The translations under genes and the position numbers were made by a program. Source: UBA5738 sp964470995 (GTDB taxonomy: Bacteria > Patescibacteriota > Minisyncoccia > Minisyncoccales > UBA5738). From it: a stretch of DNA of 58,731 nucleotides. The notes under the pieces are model-generated. The model worked only from the letters and a program-made list of their open reading frames with translations. It searched no databases and was not told the origin of the DNA. Within the stretch, counting starts at the first letter, position 1. Every line of letters begins with the position of its first letter. The stretch spans positions 1 to 58,731 of the forward strand of contig CAYYEP010000007.1 of NCBI GenBank assembly GCA_964470995.1, given 5' to 3'. This document shows, piece after piece, positions 35,702-44,655 of the stretch.

Positions 35702-36823
35702 ATGAAAATATTATTTACCGGCGGGGGAACGGGCGGCCACATCTATCCGATAGTCGATATTATCCGCCAGATGAAAAAAAAATACGGCCAGAGTATTCAA
35801 ATGTCTTATCTTGGCCCGAAGGATAATTTTTGCAAAGTTGTCCTGTCCAAGGAAGGGGTCAAGGTCAGGCGCATACTTTCGGGCAAGATCCGCCGCTACG
35901 CCGACCCGTTATCGCTGATCCAGAATGCTATCGACGCTTGCATCAAATTGCCCTTAGGGATGGTTCAGGCTTTTTTTGTGCTTTTTGTTGTTAACCCCGA
36001 TGTAATCCTTTCAAAGGGCGGGTACGGTTCCTTCCCCGTAGTGGTTTCAGCCAAGATATTGGGCATCCCGGTTTTTCTCCAAGAATCGGATATTGTCCCC
36101 GGGCTGGCCAGCCGCCAGGCGTCTAAATATGCGGTGGGAATATTTGTTTCTTTTCCTCAAACCGAATTTTTCCCAGCCCGCAAAATGATTGTGACCGGCA
36201 ACCCGGTGCGCCAGGAGATAATGGCCGGTTCCCGGCAGGAAGCCGCGTCCGTTTTCAACCTTAAAGGCGGCCGTCCGCTGATCATGATTATCGGCGGATC
36301 GCAGGGAGCTCAGCGCATTAATGACAAAATTCTCGACGCGATGCCTTCTTTGCTCAATGAATATGAAATCATCCACGTTACCGGGCCGAAAAATTTTGAC
36401 CAGATCGTTAAGGAATCAAAAATCACTGCCCCGGCCGCTTTGCTGGTATATTATCATCCCGTCGGTTTTGCCGACGAGCGCGCCATTGCCAACGCCTATG
36501 CCGCCGCCGACTTGATTATCAGCCGCGCGGGCGCGGGAAGTATTTTTGAAATTGCCGCGGCCAAGAAACCCAGCATCCTGATTCCTCTGCCCGAATCGGC
36601 ACAAAATCACCAGATGAAAAACGCCTATGCCTATGCGCAGAACGGCGCCGCCCTCGTGATGGAAGAAAATAATTTTACCAATCATCTTTTTCTGGAAAAG
36701 ATACACGATCTTTTTGCGGCTTCCGAAACTCTGGCCGCGATGTCGGAGGCCGCCTCGCAGTTCGCCCGTCCCGGTGCCGGGGCGGCGATTGCCGACCATA
36801 TTGTCAAGTACGCCAATAAATGA
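35702..36823 (+). CDS. murG: UDP-N-acetylglucosamine transferase MurG
   Basis: Makes lipid II from lipid I on the inner membrane face. 373 residues. The N-terminal GGGTGGHIYPIVDI, the central SKGGYGSFPVVVSA, the donor-site IIGGSQGAQRIN (about 197-208) and the C-terminal SRAGAGSIFEIAA are diagnostic GT28 motifs. Confidence 0.96.
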   Translation: MKILFTGGGTGGHIYPIVDIIRQMKKKYGQSIQMSYLGPKDNFCKVVLSKEGVKVRRILSGKIRRYADPLSLIQNAIDACIKLPLGMVQAFFVLFVVNPDVILSKGGYGSFPVVVSAKILGIPVFLQESDIVPGLASRQASKYAVGIFVSFPQTEFFPARKMIVTGNPVRQEIMAGSRQEAASVFNLKGGRPLIMIIGGSQGAQRINDKILDAMPSLLNEYEIIHVTGPKNFDQIVKESKITAPAALLVYYHPVGFADERAIANAYAAADLIISRAGAGSIFEIAAAKKPSILIPLPESAQNHQMKNAYAYAQNGAALVMEENNFTNHLFLEKIHDLFAASETLAAMSEAASQFARPGAGAAIADHIVKYANK

Positions 36824-36875
36824 TATTCCTACTCGTATTCGCCGCGATGCGCGGCTTTCCGGCAATTGGAATAAT

Positions 36876-38414
36876 ATGGAAATAGATAATAATGTAAAAA
36901 AAGTCCGAGTGCGAATACCGCCATCGCCGACGGGTTTTATGCACGTCGGTACGGCGCGGATGGCGCTTTTTAATTACATTTTTGCCAAACAGAACGGCGG
37001 GACGATTGTTTTGCGCTTGGAAGACACCGATCGGGAGCGATCGACCAAGGAATTTGCCGCCGACATTTTGGACGGTATGAAATGGCTGGGCCTATCCTGG
37101 AATGAAGGGCCGTTTTATCAGTCCCAAAGAGGGGATATCTACAAAAAATATCTTCAGAAGCTTCTCGATGAGGGCAAAGCATACTGGTGTTTCTGCTCGC
37201 CGGATGAATTGGAAGCCGAAAAACAATATCAAATGTCGCGCAGCGTCGCACCGATATATTCCGGCAAATGCGCGCATATGGATCGCGCCCAAGCCGATGA
37301 TCTGATCCGGCAGGGGAGGAGGGCAGTCATCCGTTTCCGGACCGAACGCAAAAAAATGGCGTTCGATGATATGGTGCGCGGCAAGATTGAGTTTGATTGT
37401 TCGTTGATTGGTGATTTTGTGATCGCCAAAAACCTGGATAACGCCCTCTATAATTTTACTGTCGCCGTCGATGATTTCGAGATGGGAATTACCCATATTT
37501 TGCGCGGCGAAGATCATATTTCTAACACGCCCAAACAGATACTGGTCCAGGAGGCCCTGGGATTTCCGCGCCCGGAATACGCGCATCTGCCGATAATTAT
37601 GGGCACCGACCGCAGCAAGCTATCCAAGCGCCACGGCGCGGTTGGAATTACCGAATATCGCCGCCAAGGGTATCTTTCCGAAACTGTCATTAATTTTATC
37701 GCGTTCCTGGGCTGGAACCCGGGTACCGATAAGGAGATTTATTCCATAGATGAATTAATGAGCGATTTTTCCGTGCAAAAGATCCAGAAAGGGGGAGCGA
37801 TTTTTAATCCTGTTCGCCTGGATTTTCTGAATAGTTATTACATCAAGCAAAAAACGCCCGCCGATTTGACTAAACTCTGCCTGCCGTATTTTATCGAAGC
37901 CGGCTTTATTGTTGAGGAAAGCGGCGTTTATAAGAACAAACGGACAGGGGAGAGCATATCGGCCGAATTTTTGGAAAAGATCGTAACATATCAACAGGCG
38001 CGCATAAAAAAACTTTCCGACATCGCGCTGCTTTCAGATTACTTTTTTTCCGGAACCCTCAACTACGACAAAGAATTATTGAAATGGAAGGATGCCCCGG
38101 CAGATAATACCCGGCATGCTCTTGACGAATTGAAAATTATGTTGTCAAAAATAGAAGCGGGGGATTGGAGTCGGGCAAAACTCGAAAACGAAATCCTTCC
38201 CAACATTCCGAATTTCAATCTGTCGCTGGGTCTTCCCGAAAAGGACCGGGGTTATTTGTTGTGGCCGTTGCGGGTGAGTCTTTGCGGCCAGAAGATGTCG
38301 GTCGGTCCGTTCGAAATGGCCGACGTTCTTGGAAAAGAGAAAACCCTGGCGCGCGTCGCCGCGGCCCGCGAACTATTAAACGGCAATGAGCAATGTGGGA
38401 ACACCCTGTGGTAA
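36876..38414 (+). CDS. gltX: Glutamyl-tRNA synthetase
   Basis: Class I synthetase, 512 residues from ATG 36876. The HIGH-equivalent PPSPTGFMHVGTARMALFN is at 14-32 and the KMSKS-equivalent DRSKLSKRHGAV near 245. Cysteines in the YWCFCSPDELEAEKQ region may be a zinc-site remnant. The long frame from 36714 runs back into murG and is rejected. The end overlaps the next small gene by 22 bp. Confidence 0.95.
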   Translation: MEIDNNVKKVRVRIPPSPTGFMHVGTARMALFNYIFAKQNGGTIVLRLEDTDRERSTKEFAADILDGMKWLGLSWNEGPFYQSQRGDIYKKYLQKLLDEGKAYWCFCSPDELEAEKQYQMSRSVAPIYSGKCAHMDRAQADDLIRQGRRAVIRFRTERKKMAFDDMVRGKIEFDCSLIGDFVIAKNLDNALYNFTVAVDDFEMGITHILRGEDHISNTPKQILVQEALGFPRPEYAHLPIIMGTDRSKLSKRHGAVGITEYRRQGYLSETVINFIAFLGWNPGTDKEIYSIDELMSDFSVQKIQKGGAIFNPVRLDFLNSYYIKQKTPADLTKLCLPYFIEAGFIVEESGVYKNKRTGESISAEFLEKIVTYQQARIKKLSDIALLSDYFFSGTLNYDKELLKWKDAPADNTRHALDELKIMLSKIEAGDWSRAKLENEILPNIPNFNLSLGLPEKDRGYLLWPLRVSLCGQKMSVGPFEMADVLGKEKTLARVAAARELLNGNEQCGNTLW

Positions 38415-38704
38415 GAATAGCCTTTAAATTAGTTAAATTCGCCCTGCTTGCCGCCTTGGTGGTGTTGGGTATTATTTTTATGCCCGGCGATCTCGTCGAT
38501 AACATTAAGGACCGCGCCGCCGGGATCGGGCAGTTTTTCCAAAACGAAGTGATGGGACGCTGGCCGGAAATAAGCCGCTCGCTGGACCAAAAAATAGACT
38601 CGACGCAGGCAGAGCTGGGTAAGTGGTGGCAAATGTTTGGGGAAAAATTTTCTTCGACTATCGGCGATTGGGTGGCAGAAAAGCTCAATGGCAAACCCCG
38701 GTGA
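38393..38704 (+). CDS. Small membrane protein, unknown function
   Basis: 103 residues. One membrane helix at about 10-30 (IAFKLVKFALLAALVVLGIIF), then an amphipathic, glutamine- and tryptophan-containing helical tail. It overlaps the end of gltX by 22 bp. No domain recognised. Confidence 0.65.
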   Translation: MWEHPVVRIAFKLVKFALLAALVVLGIIFMPGDLVDNIKDRAAGIGQFFQNEVMGRWPEISRSLDQKIDSTQAELGKWWQMFGEKFSSTIGDWVAEKLNGKPR

Positions 38705-38771
38705 TCGTGGGGTAAGTTTTGGGGGGAGGGCTTGTGTCGGCGCGTGATGCCGGATACTATAAATATAGTAA

Positions 38772-38799
38772 GTGTCGCACAATATAGGTTAAGCGACAT
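38772..38799 (+). other. dif: dif-like Xer recombination site
   Basis: A 28-bp site in the 11-6-11 pattern of dif: arm GTGTCGCACAA, centre TATAGG, arm TTAAGCGACAT. The arms are inverted repeats at 8 of 11 positions. It lies 225 bp before the start of the Xer gene. Gene polarity converges here. The 38705-39024 stretch also has a CCCCTATCG / CGGTAGGGG hairpin near 38871-38900 and no other gene. Confidence 0.65.
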
Positions 38800-39024
38800 T
38801 GTGCCCCAAATTAAAGCCGGTTCCGGGTTTTGGCGGTTTTGGTTGATTTCGCAACGCCGCCCCTATCGCAAAACGGGTTTTTACGGTAGGGGCCGCTTCC
38901 CCGGTCCGCAACCGCGTTTTTTTTGAAATATTATCTGTTTTTCTTCTTATTTTTTTAAAAAATATTTTATTCCCTTATTCTAACCATCGATAATAATTTA
39001 TTACCCTTTTTTATTCCACTTTTT

Positions 39025-40044
39025 ATGAATGAGTCCAACAAAACCATAATAAGCCACATCCCCGATTTTCTTGATTATTGCGAGATCGAAAAAGGCCTCT
39101 CGGAAAACACCCAAAAGAACTATCGGCGGTACCTCCAAAAGTTCATCCAATGGCTTAAAACCGCCAACAAAGAGGCGTTATTGCCGCATCAGCTGACCGC
39201 CGATGATATCTGGGCTTACCGGGTCTTTTTGTCGCGCTTTACCGATCCTCATAACCAAAACCTGTCCAAAGCCACCCAGAATTACTATTTAATCGCCCTA
39301 CGCGCCCTTCTGGGCTATTTTACGGCCAAAGACGTGGTAACTATCCCCGCGGACAAAATAAGCCTTCCTAAGGACGTTAAAAAGGAAAAGACGGTAAAAT
39401 TCTTGAGCCTTGAACAGATCGAGAAGCTTTTGATGGCGCCGGATACCGCCACCGAGGCCGGTGTGCGCGATCGCGCGATCCTGGAGTCGCTTTTTTCCAC
39501 GGGTTTGCGCGTAGCCGAGCTTGTAAGTCTTAACCGCGAACAATTCGCCAGCCTCAAAGAAAATAAGGAGTTAGAGTTAGGTATTATCGGCAAAGGCCGC
39601 CATCCGCGCACAGTCTATTTTTCGGATCGTTCCCTGGAATGGATCCGCAAGTATAATAAGATCCGCGACCGCCATTGCCCCAAGGAGGAAAAAGCGCTTT
39701 TTGTCAATTTTCATACCCCCGGGGACACTGACCGCCGCCTGACGGCCCGATCCATCGAGCGCATGGTCAAAAGCTGTACCATAAAGTCTGGTGTGCCCAT
39801 GTTTACAACTCCCCATACGTTGCGCCACTCGATGGCCACCGACCTTTTGATGCAAGGCGTCGATCTGCGCACCATACAGGAATTCCTGGGCCACCAGAAT
39901 ATCGTTACGACGCAAATTTACACACACGTGACCAATAAACATCTGCGCGACATTCATCGCCAGTTTCACAGCGGCCGCCGGCTGAAAGGCGCGCCCGTCC
40001 AAGCAAAAAAAGCCGTTCCGTCAACCAAAAAACCGCTCAAATAG
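39025..40044 (+). CDS. xerC: Xer-type tyrosine recombinase
   Basis: 339 residues. A SAM-like core-binding domain (about 10-100) is followed by the catalytic domain. The catalytic set is visible: Arg in STGLRVAELVSL (about 160), Lys in IGKGRHPRTVYF, HxxR in TPHTLRHSMA, His in FLGHQNI, and the nucleophile Tyr in TTQIYTHV (about 297). It probably resolves chromosome dimers. No second Xer gene is in view, so a single-recombinase system is possible. A dif-like site lies just upstream. Confidence 0.9.
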   Translation: MNESNKTIISHIPDFLDYCEIEKGLSENTQKNYRRYLQKFIQWLKTANKEALLPHQLTADDIWAYRVFLSRFTDPHNQNLSKATQNYYLIALRALLGYFTAKDVVTIPADKISLPKDVKKEKTVKFLSLEQIEKLLMAPDTATEAGVRDRAILESLFSTGLRVAELVSLNREQFASLKENKELELGIIGKGRHPRTVYFSDRSLEWIRKYNKIRDRHCPKEEKALFVNFHTPGDTDRRLTARSIERMVKSCTIKSGVPMFTTPHTLRHSMATDLLMQGVDLRTIQEFLGHQNIVTTQIYTHVTNKHLRDIHRQFHSGRRLKGAPVQAKKAVPSTKKPLK

Positions 40045-40057
40045 CGGTTTGTGGTCG
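40030..40057 (+). terminator. Terminator overlapping the end of the xer gene
   Basis: AAACCGCT / AGCGGTTT hairpin spans the xer stop codon. It is followed, after a short gap, by a T run near 40060. Confidence 0.6.
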
Positions 40058-40075
40058 GGTTTTTCAATTTGCCTA

Positions 40076-40092
40076 ATGTCGCACAATATTAG
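40076..40092 (+). other. Second half-site similar to the dif left arm
   Basis: ATGTCGCACAATATTAG repeats the left arm and half the centre of the site at 38772 (TGTCGCACAATAT is identical). The right arm is not conserved. The xer gene is therefore bracketed by direct copies of the arm. Confidence 0.5.
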
Positions 40093-40944
40093 TCAATTTT
40101 TCAGCCCCTGTAAATAAGCGTCGATATCCGGCCCGAGATTTTTAAGATCATAGCCGCCTTCCAACACCGAAAAAACCGGCAAACCCAGGTGCGCGATTTC
40201 CCGCCCAATATCAAAATAATCGCCGCTTACCAATCCTAACGATACAATATCGCCCCGCCGGGCATCGAATCCGGCCGATACCGCCACTATTTGCGCGGTT
40301 TTTATCTCTGGATCAATCCTTTTTAGCGCTTTTTTGAAGGTTTGCAGATAAACTTTGCCGTCGCAGTCCGCGGCCAAAGGATAATTATGGCACTTGCCGC
40401 ATGCAAGGCTTCCGGTCTGAGGGAAAACGTTGTTCCGGTGCAAAGAAAGATACGCGACTTTTTTATCCTTCGAAAAAATTTCCTGCGTGCCGTTGCCATG
40501 GTGGCCGTCAATATCGATGATTACCGCCCTTTTATTAAGTTTCCGGACCGCGATCGCGATATTATTCAAATAGCAAAATCCCCGCGTGAATGCTCCCAGC
40601 GCCTTGCCCGAGATGCCGGCGTGGTGTCCCGGCGGGCGCATCAGCGAAAAACCGCCCGTCGTCGCCGCCATTATCGCCGCGCCCGCCGAAAGCCGCGCAT
40701 ATCCATAGATGTTGTCGTATGCCGGAGTATCCGGATCATCGGTGTCGCCCATTTTTAACGCCGCCACATACGCCTTATCGTGTACCGCCAAAATATCCGC
40801 CTCCGCGGCCGCTTGCGGTTCGATAAATTCGTAACCCTTGTCTTTCAGGGTTTGCGCCGCGAAAAGCACCCGTTGCGAGTTTTCCGGGCTGGCGATCCCG
40901 CCGTATTCCAGGCTCTTTTCCGAATAAATTATTTTGGTTTTCAT
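40093..40944 (-). CDS. Histone deacetylase-family hydrolase
   Basis: 283 residues. The zinc/active-site motifs are RPPGHHAG (about 102-109), IDIDGHHGNGTQEIF (about 143-157), LSLHR and VSAGFDARRGD. Bacterial members include acetoin-utilisation AcuC and acetylpolyamine amidohydrolases. The substrate is unknown. It begins 1 bp after the Gmad2 gene ends, so the two form an operon on the minus strand. Confidence 0.9.
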   Translation of the reverse strand: MKTKIIYSEKSLEYGGIASPENSQRVLFAAQTLKDKGYEFIEPQAAAEADILAVHDKAYVAALKMGDTDDPDTPAYDNIYGYARLSAGAAIMAATTGGFSLMRPPGHHAGISGKALGAFTRGFCYLNNIAIAVRKLNKRAVIIDIDGHHGNGTQEIFSKDKKVAYLSLHRNNVFPQTGSLACGKCHNYPLAADCDGKVYLQTFKKALKRIDPEIKTAQIVAVSAGFDARRGDIVSLGLVSGDYFDIGREIAHLGLPVFSVLEGGYDLKNLGPDIDAYLQGLKN

Positions 40945-40945
40945 T

Positions 40946-41497
40946 TTAAAATTTTACCGGCACGGTTAGGCTTTTGTCGTTTTCCGGCAGGCCCGAAGGA
41001 TTGTCTTTTTTAAGGATTAAATTTCCCGCCGCGGTTGCGGGCGTTTCGAATTCCAGCGTTGCCAAGAACGGCACAAAATCTTCGGTCATCCAGTCGCTTT
41101 GCGCCTGCGCCTGCCCGGTCGCAAGCACGTTGCCATCGGCATTCTGTAATTCCACCGGAAATACCGCTTCAAAATACCAAGTACCGCGCGCCTGCCCGGT
41201 AATTGTCAGCGGACTGGCAATCTTTGTGTTTGGCCGCGGCGAATCGATCTTTATGATATCGGCCATCTCCATTTCGTTGCCGATATTTTCCGTGAAATGC
41301 TTTCCGTCGGGCGTGCCGCATTGCCGAGGATAGCTTTCCATTACTAGATTGCCCCCCGCAACGCACTCGTCAAAATTAGTTATCTGTATCGGCTCAACAA
41401 CAATATCATCATGCGTTGTCTCCAGTTTTTGAAAAGCCAGCCAGAGGCCTCCGACGATAACGCCGACTGCCAATACCAAAACTATAATTTTATTCAT
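40946..41497 (-). CDS. Membrane-anchored Gmad2 immunoglobulin-like domain protein
   Basis: 183 residues. N-terminal membrane anchor (IIVLVLAVGVIVGGLWLAF). Then a short CPR-type motif DECVAGGNLVMESYPRQC with paired cysteines. A Gmad2 domain follows (SPRPNTKIASPLTITGQARG ... YFEAVFPVELQNADG). It lies outside the cell or in the wall; role unknown. Confidence 0.85.
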   Translation of the reverse strand: MNKIIVLVLAVGVIVGGLWLAFQKLETTHDDIVVEPIQITNFDECVAGGNLVMESYPRQCGTPDGKHFTENIGNEMEMADIIKIDSPRPNTKIASPLTITGQARGTWYFEAVFPVELQNADGNVLATGQAQAQSDWMTEDFVPFLATLEFETPATAAGNLILKKDNPSGLPENDKSLTVPVKF

Positions 41498-41573
41498 TAC
41501 CGTTGAATTATTTTTTAAAGTCTAGCACAAAGAATCGCAAGAATAAAAAAATGCAATTATATGCACATTAATT

Positions 41574-41608
41574 AAAAAATATGCCCGCCAGTATCTTGCC
41601 TGGCAGGC
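41574..41608 (-). terminator. Terminator of cysteine-motif gene A
   Basis: Minus strand: GCCTGCCAG / CTGGCGGGC stem, then ATATTTTTT. The preceding AGCGCTGACC...GGTTTA sequence is shared with the terminator of gene B at 42884, so the two 3' ends are homologous. Confidence 0.8.
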
Positions 41609-41741
41609 CCGCTAAACCTTTATGGTCAGCGCTCTTGCGTCGGGTCAAACCCGAACACCTCTTTTAGTTTCGCGCCGATATCCTCGCCGGAATCGATAGT
41701 GACAACCCATACCCCGGGCATCCCTTCGCCCAGTGCTTTGA

Positions 41742-42758
41742 CTAGCGCCGGGGCGAGAGTGGTGGGCGGCAGGAACTTTTCCGTTGCCGCATCGTCGCTG
41801 CGATCATCTCCGGGAGTATCCTCTCCAGGGGTGTTTCCCCAAGGTCGTTGAGCGTGCCGATGACATGTTCTTCGGCCGCTTCGGGATCATCCATGACATC
41901 CGCGAGGATCATCGCCTTCATGTTGGGATCGTCCGCTAAGGCATCCAGCAAGAAATCCGCGGTCCCGGGATCGGCATGGCGCTCAATCATTTCGCACAGT
42001 TTCTCCATTGCTTCGGATTCACTGCCATGGCATCCACAACCGCATCCGTCTTCATGTCGTCTGCTGGCGCGGATCTTTTCCGCCTCTTCCTGTAACTTTT
42101 CGAGGCGGCAGCAGCTACAGGAACACTTATCCCCATGGACCACATCGGCCAAGAATTTCTCGTTCTGATCGATCTCTTCCTGCACTGCCGCTGTCGCCTT
42201 ATTAGCCTCGGATGTCACCATTTTGATGGCCTCCTTGAGATCCAAACCGATGCCCTCTTGAGCGGCCTTGGCTCGGTTGATGGTCTGAAGCTCCGGCTCG
42301 ATCTCGTTCAGTTTGATTCCGATCCGATTGATCGATCCGATGATCTCCTCCATCAAGGCGTATTCAGGGTGGTCTTCTCTGGCCATCTTCATGGCCTCGC
42401 GCAGGCACATTCCCGCGTAGCGGTGAAGCTCGGTGACCTTCTCCAGATCGTCGATGGTCTTGTAGCTTGCCATTGATTCCTCGGTGTGCGACCGGAGCAT
42501 TACCCCGGCGATCGTCAGAATCTGGGCCCCGTAAACCTTGTCGCTCAGATCGTATGCCATCTCGGCAATGGCCAGGATATCCGCGGGGGCTAACCCATGG
42601 CAATGTCCCGTCAAGTCGAAAACCCCGGCTAGAAAGTCGCGGGTGACCTTTCCTTGGGATTGAGCTAGACCCTTGATCATATTGGCAACGATCTGTTCTT
42701 TTCCGACGATATTGAGGCTGAAATCGCCTCTCTTCCCGAATATCTTTTCATTGTTCAT
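41742..42758 (-). CDS. Cysteine-motif protein A, frameshifted near its 3' end
   Basis: Unrecognised family, tandem paralogue of the gene at 42951. 338 residues from ATG 42758, which has a perfect GGAGG site and a TTGACA-17-TATGGT promoter. Helical N-terminal half (IVGKEQIVANMI ... VYGAQILTIAGVML). The motif HGDKCSCSCCR (H-x3-C-x-C-x-C-C) near residue 225 and a second cluster CGCGCHG suggest metal binding. After codon GGG at 41840 the frame ends in MRQRKSSCRPP. A different frame stays open to a stop at 41626 and reads sensibly, so one base seems lost from a G run. Confidence 0.75.
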   Translation of the reverse strand: MNNEKIFGKRGDFSLNIVGKEQIVANMIKGLAQSQGKVTRDFLAGVFDLTGHCHGLAPADILAIAEMAYDLSDKVYGAQILTIAGVMLRSHTEESMASYKTIDDLEKVTELHRYAGMCLREAMKMAREDHPEYALMEEIIGSINRIGIKLNEIEPELQTINRAKAAQEGIGLDLKEAIKMVTSEANKATAAVQEEIDQNEKFLADVVHGDKCSCSCCRLEKLQEEAEKIRASRRHEDGCGCGCHGSESEAMEKLCEMIERHADPGTADFLLDALADDPNMKAMILADVMDDPEAAEEHVIGTLNDLGETPLERILPEMIAATMRQRKSSCRPPLSPRR

Positions 42759-42807
42759 TCCACCTTCCTCCTTGAATTCATTCCGTCTTACTGTTAAAGA
42801 CAAAATA

Positions 42808-42836
42808 ACCATATAATATATCAATAATTTTGTCAA
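42808..42836 (-). promoter_or_regulatory. Promoter of gene A
   Basis: Minus strand: TTGACA (42836-42831), 17-bp spacer, TATGGT (42813-42808). A GGAGG Shine-Dalgarno site 8 nt before the ATG follows. Confidence 0.75.
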
Positions 42837-42883
42837 GGGGTCGTAAACTATCAAAAAATCCATGCTTTTTGCATCGCTTAAAT

Positions 42884-42916
42884 AAAAAAATACCTGTCAG
42901 CATCTCTCTGACAGGT
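42884..42916 (-). terminator. Terminator of cysteine-motif gene B
   Basis: Minus strand: ACCTGTCAG / CTGACAGGT, a perfect 9-bp stem, followed by ATTTTTTT. Confidence 0.9.
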
Positions 42917-42950
42917 TCGTTAAACCATTTCGGTTAGCGCTTTTGGGAAG

Positions 42951-44216
42951 TTAAAGCCCCATTTTTCTTAACGCTGCTTCGGTGTCGCCGTCTATTCTAA
43001 TCGCCGGCCCGATGGTTAGCTGCCCCATTCCGGGGAGTTTGATCTTCTGGGGCTTGCCCTGCAGCGACCCCTTGATTGCCGCGTCTAATTCAGCCTTCCA
43101 ACTGTCGCCATTCAGGCCCAGCGCGTTGATTATGGCTTCAACCGCGTTGCTTTCTCCCTGTACCCGTATGATCTGGGTGGGTTCTGTTTCTGGTTCTGGC
43201 TCAATCCCGCCGTAACCGTCTTCGAATTCTTCTTTGAGTATCTGGGGGATCTCTTGCGCCACCATTTCGACCCCGCCCATCGCGATTATCTCGCGAATGT
43301 CGCTCTTGATGAATTCCGGGGCTCCAGCAAGCTTGGTTAATATCTTGCAGGCATCTTCCTCTCCCACCTTGTGGGTCATGGCTCTTAAGGGATCGCCCAG
43401 AATCTCTTCGTCGAGACCCAGATTATCCCGGGTCTCATCTTCTCTAGGAAGGTCATTTTCGCCCCGCGCCAACCGTTCCAGTTCCGCCCGAAGCTTTTCC
43501 ATTTCGTCCACGTTGGCCTTATCCTTGGCCGCCTTTGCTTCCCGCGCGCGGCAGGCACCGCACGGGCACTTCTCTCCGTGCATTACTGCCCGGATGAATT
43601 CCTCGGCTTTCTCGATCTTCTCCGTTTCCTTGAGTTTGGCCTCACGGGCTTTCTGGCGCAGGAATGCGATCGCCTCTTCCAGTTTGGCATCGATCTGCCG
43701 CAGGTTGCTCTTGAATTGGGCGATTTGCGCCAGTTCCACCTCGCAGTCGCTGATATTAACCCCTAGTACGTTGCGTTCTCCGAGCATCTCCTCGAGCAAC
43801 TTATATAGCGGATGCCTGGGGTCGAACTCCACGCAGCGGGTGAACGAGCTCATCGCGGTTCTGATGGTAACGATGGTATACCCGAGCATTGCCATTAACC
43901 CATCGAGTTCATCGATGCTTTCGTAATTATCTTTGGCGTTGTCGATCTTATCCGCCATCAGGGCCGCGGCTACTGTTAGCAGCTGCACCCCATAGAAACG
44001 ATTGGCGGCAGAATCTCCCAGGGTCGCGATCATGGCCATGTCTTCAAATGTGAGGCCCCAGTATTCGCCGACAAATTCCCGAACCAGGCGTATGGCGCTA
44101 GGTGTTATACGGCCGCGCCCACCGATTAGATCGGCTATTATTTTTTCAACGATCTGTTCTTTTCCCACCAAGCTCACGCCGATGGTTCTCTTGCCGAACA
44201 CTGTTTCTCTATCCAT
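42951..44216 (-). CDS. Cysteine-motif protein B, paralogue of A
   Basis: 421 residues from ATG 44216 with a TAAGGAGG site. It shares with A the N-terminal VGKEQIVEKII ... FYGVQLLTVAAALM and the motif HGEKCPCGACR (near residue 220). A long charged helix follows, then a helical repeat, an acidic linker (EPEPETEPTQ) and a C-terminal domain (about 365-421). I know no named family. The cysteine motif suggests zinc. Promoter, gene and terminator are all parallel to A, so the whole unit was duplicated. Confidence 0.75.
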   Translation of the reverse strand: MDRETVFGKRTIGVSLVGKEQIVEKIIADLIGGRGRITPSAIRLVREFVGEYWGLTFEDMAMIATLGDSAANRFYGVQLLTVAAALMADKIDNAKDNYESIDELDGLMAMLGYTIVTIRTAMSSFTRCVEFDPRHPLYKLLEEMLGERNVLGVNISDCEVELAQIAQFKSNLRQIDAKLEEAIAFLRQKAREAKLKETEKIEKAEEFIRAVMHGEKCPCGACRAREAKAAKDKANVDEMEKLRAELERLARGENDLPREDETRDNLGLDEEILGDPLRAMTHKVGEEDACKILTKLAGAPEFIKSDIREIIAMGGVEMVAQEIPQILKEEFEDGYGGIEPEPETEPTQIIRVQGESNAVEAIINALGLNGDSWKAELDAAIKGSLQGKPQKIKLPGMGQLTIGPAIRIDGDTEAALRKMGL

Positions 44217-44262
44217 TAACTTCCTCCTTAATTCTTTAACCAAACGACTTAAAATCGTGCAA

Positions 44263-44291
44263 ACAATATCACATATCGGTAATTCTGTCAA
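44263..44291 (-). promoter_or_regulatory. Promoter of gene B
   Basis: Minus strand: TTGACA (44291-44286), 17-bp spacer, TATTGT (44268-44263). Confidence 0.8.
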
Positions 44292-44311
44292 GTATTAGCG
44301 TAATTGCACAT

Positions 44312-44340
44312 AAAAACAGACGCCTGTATTAAGGGCGTCC
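44312..44340 (-). terminator. Terminator of the 74-residue gene
   Basis: Minus strand: GACGCC / GGCGTC stem followed by TGTTTTTA. It directly precedes the promoter of gene B. Confidence 0.75.
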
Positions 44341-44362
44341 AAAATGTGCGGCAAATAAAAAA

Positions 44363-44587
44363 TTATTTTGTACCGCCGGCAATATGATGATGTAGCGGGG
44401 CGAAACTCTCAAGCTTCTCTTTAATGACCTCGGCGGCCCGTGAATTATTCGCGGTTATATGTAGCGCCGCCTTCCATTCATCCCGCAGTCCGTTCCACTT
44501 TTCAATTTTCTTCAACACGTTTTTGGCTTCTCCCGAGACGGGGTCTAGTTTATCGTATTCTAAAACCAGCCCCTCCAGACAAACCAT
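44363..44587 (-). CDS. Small hypothetical protein
   Basis: 74 residues, helical and charged (VLKKIEKWNGLRDEWKAALHI), with LHHHIAGG near the end. AAGGAAGGG lies before the ATG, and a TTGCAT-17-TATAAA promoter lies upstream (44627-44655). It has its own promoter and terminator, as A and B do. No domain recognised. Confidence 0.7.
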   Translation of the reverse strand: MVCLEGLVLEYDKLDPVSGEAKNVLKKIEKWNGLRDEWKAALHITANNSRAAEVIKEKLESFAPLHHHIAGGTK

Positions 44588-44626
44588 AAAATCCCTTCCT
44601 TTTGCCGCCTAGCGGTGGTAGTCATA

Positions 44627-44655
44627 TTTATATATCATTTTTCCGCACAATGCAA
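44627..44655 (-). promoter_or_regulatory. Promoter of the 74-residue gene
   Basis: Minus strand: TTGCAT (44655-44650), 17-bp spacer, TATAAA (44632-44627). The -35 box overlaps the tail of the ychF terminator. Confidence 0.6.

Noticed and set aside
36714..36875. N-terminal extension of gltX
   Set aside because: It runs through the end of murG in another frame and is arginine/proline-rich; the synthetase begins at 36876.
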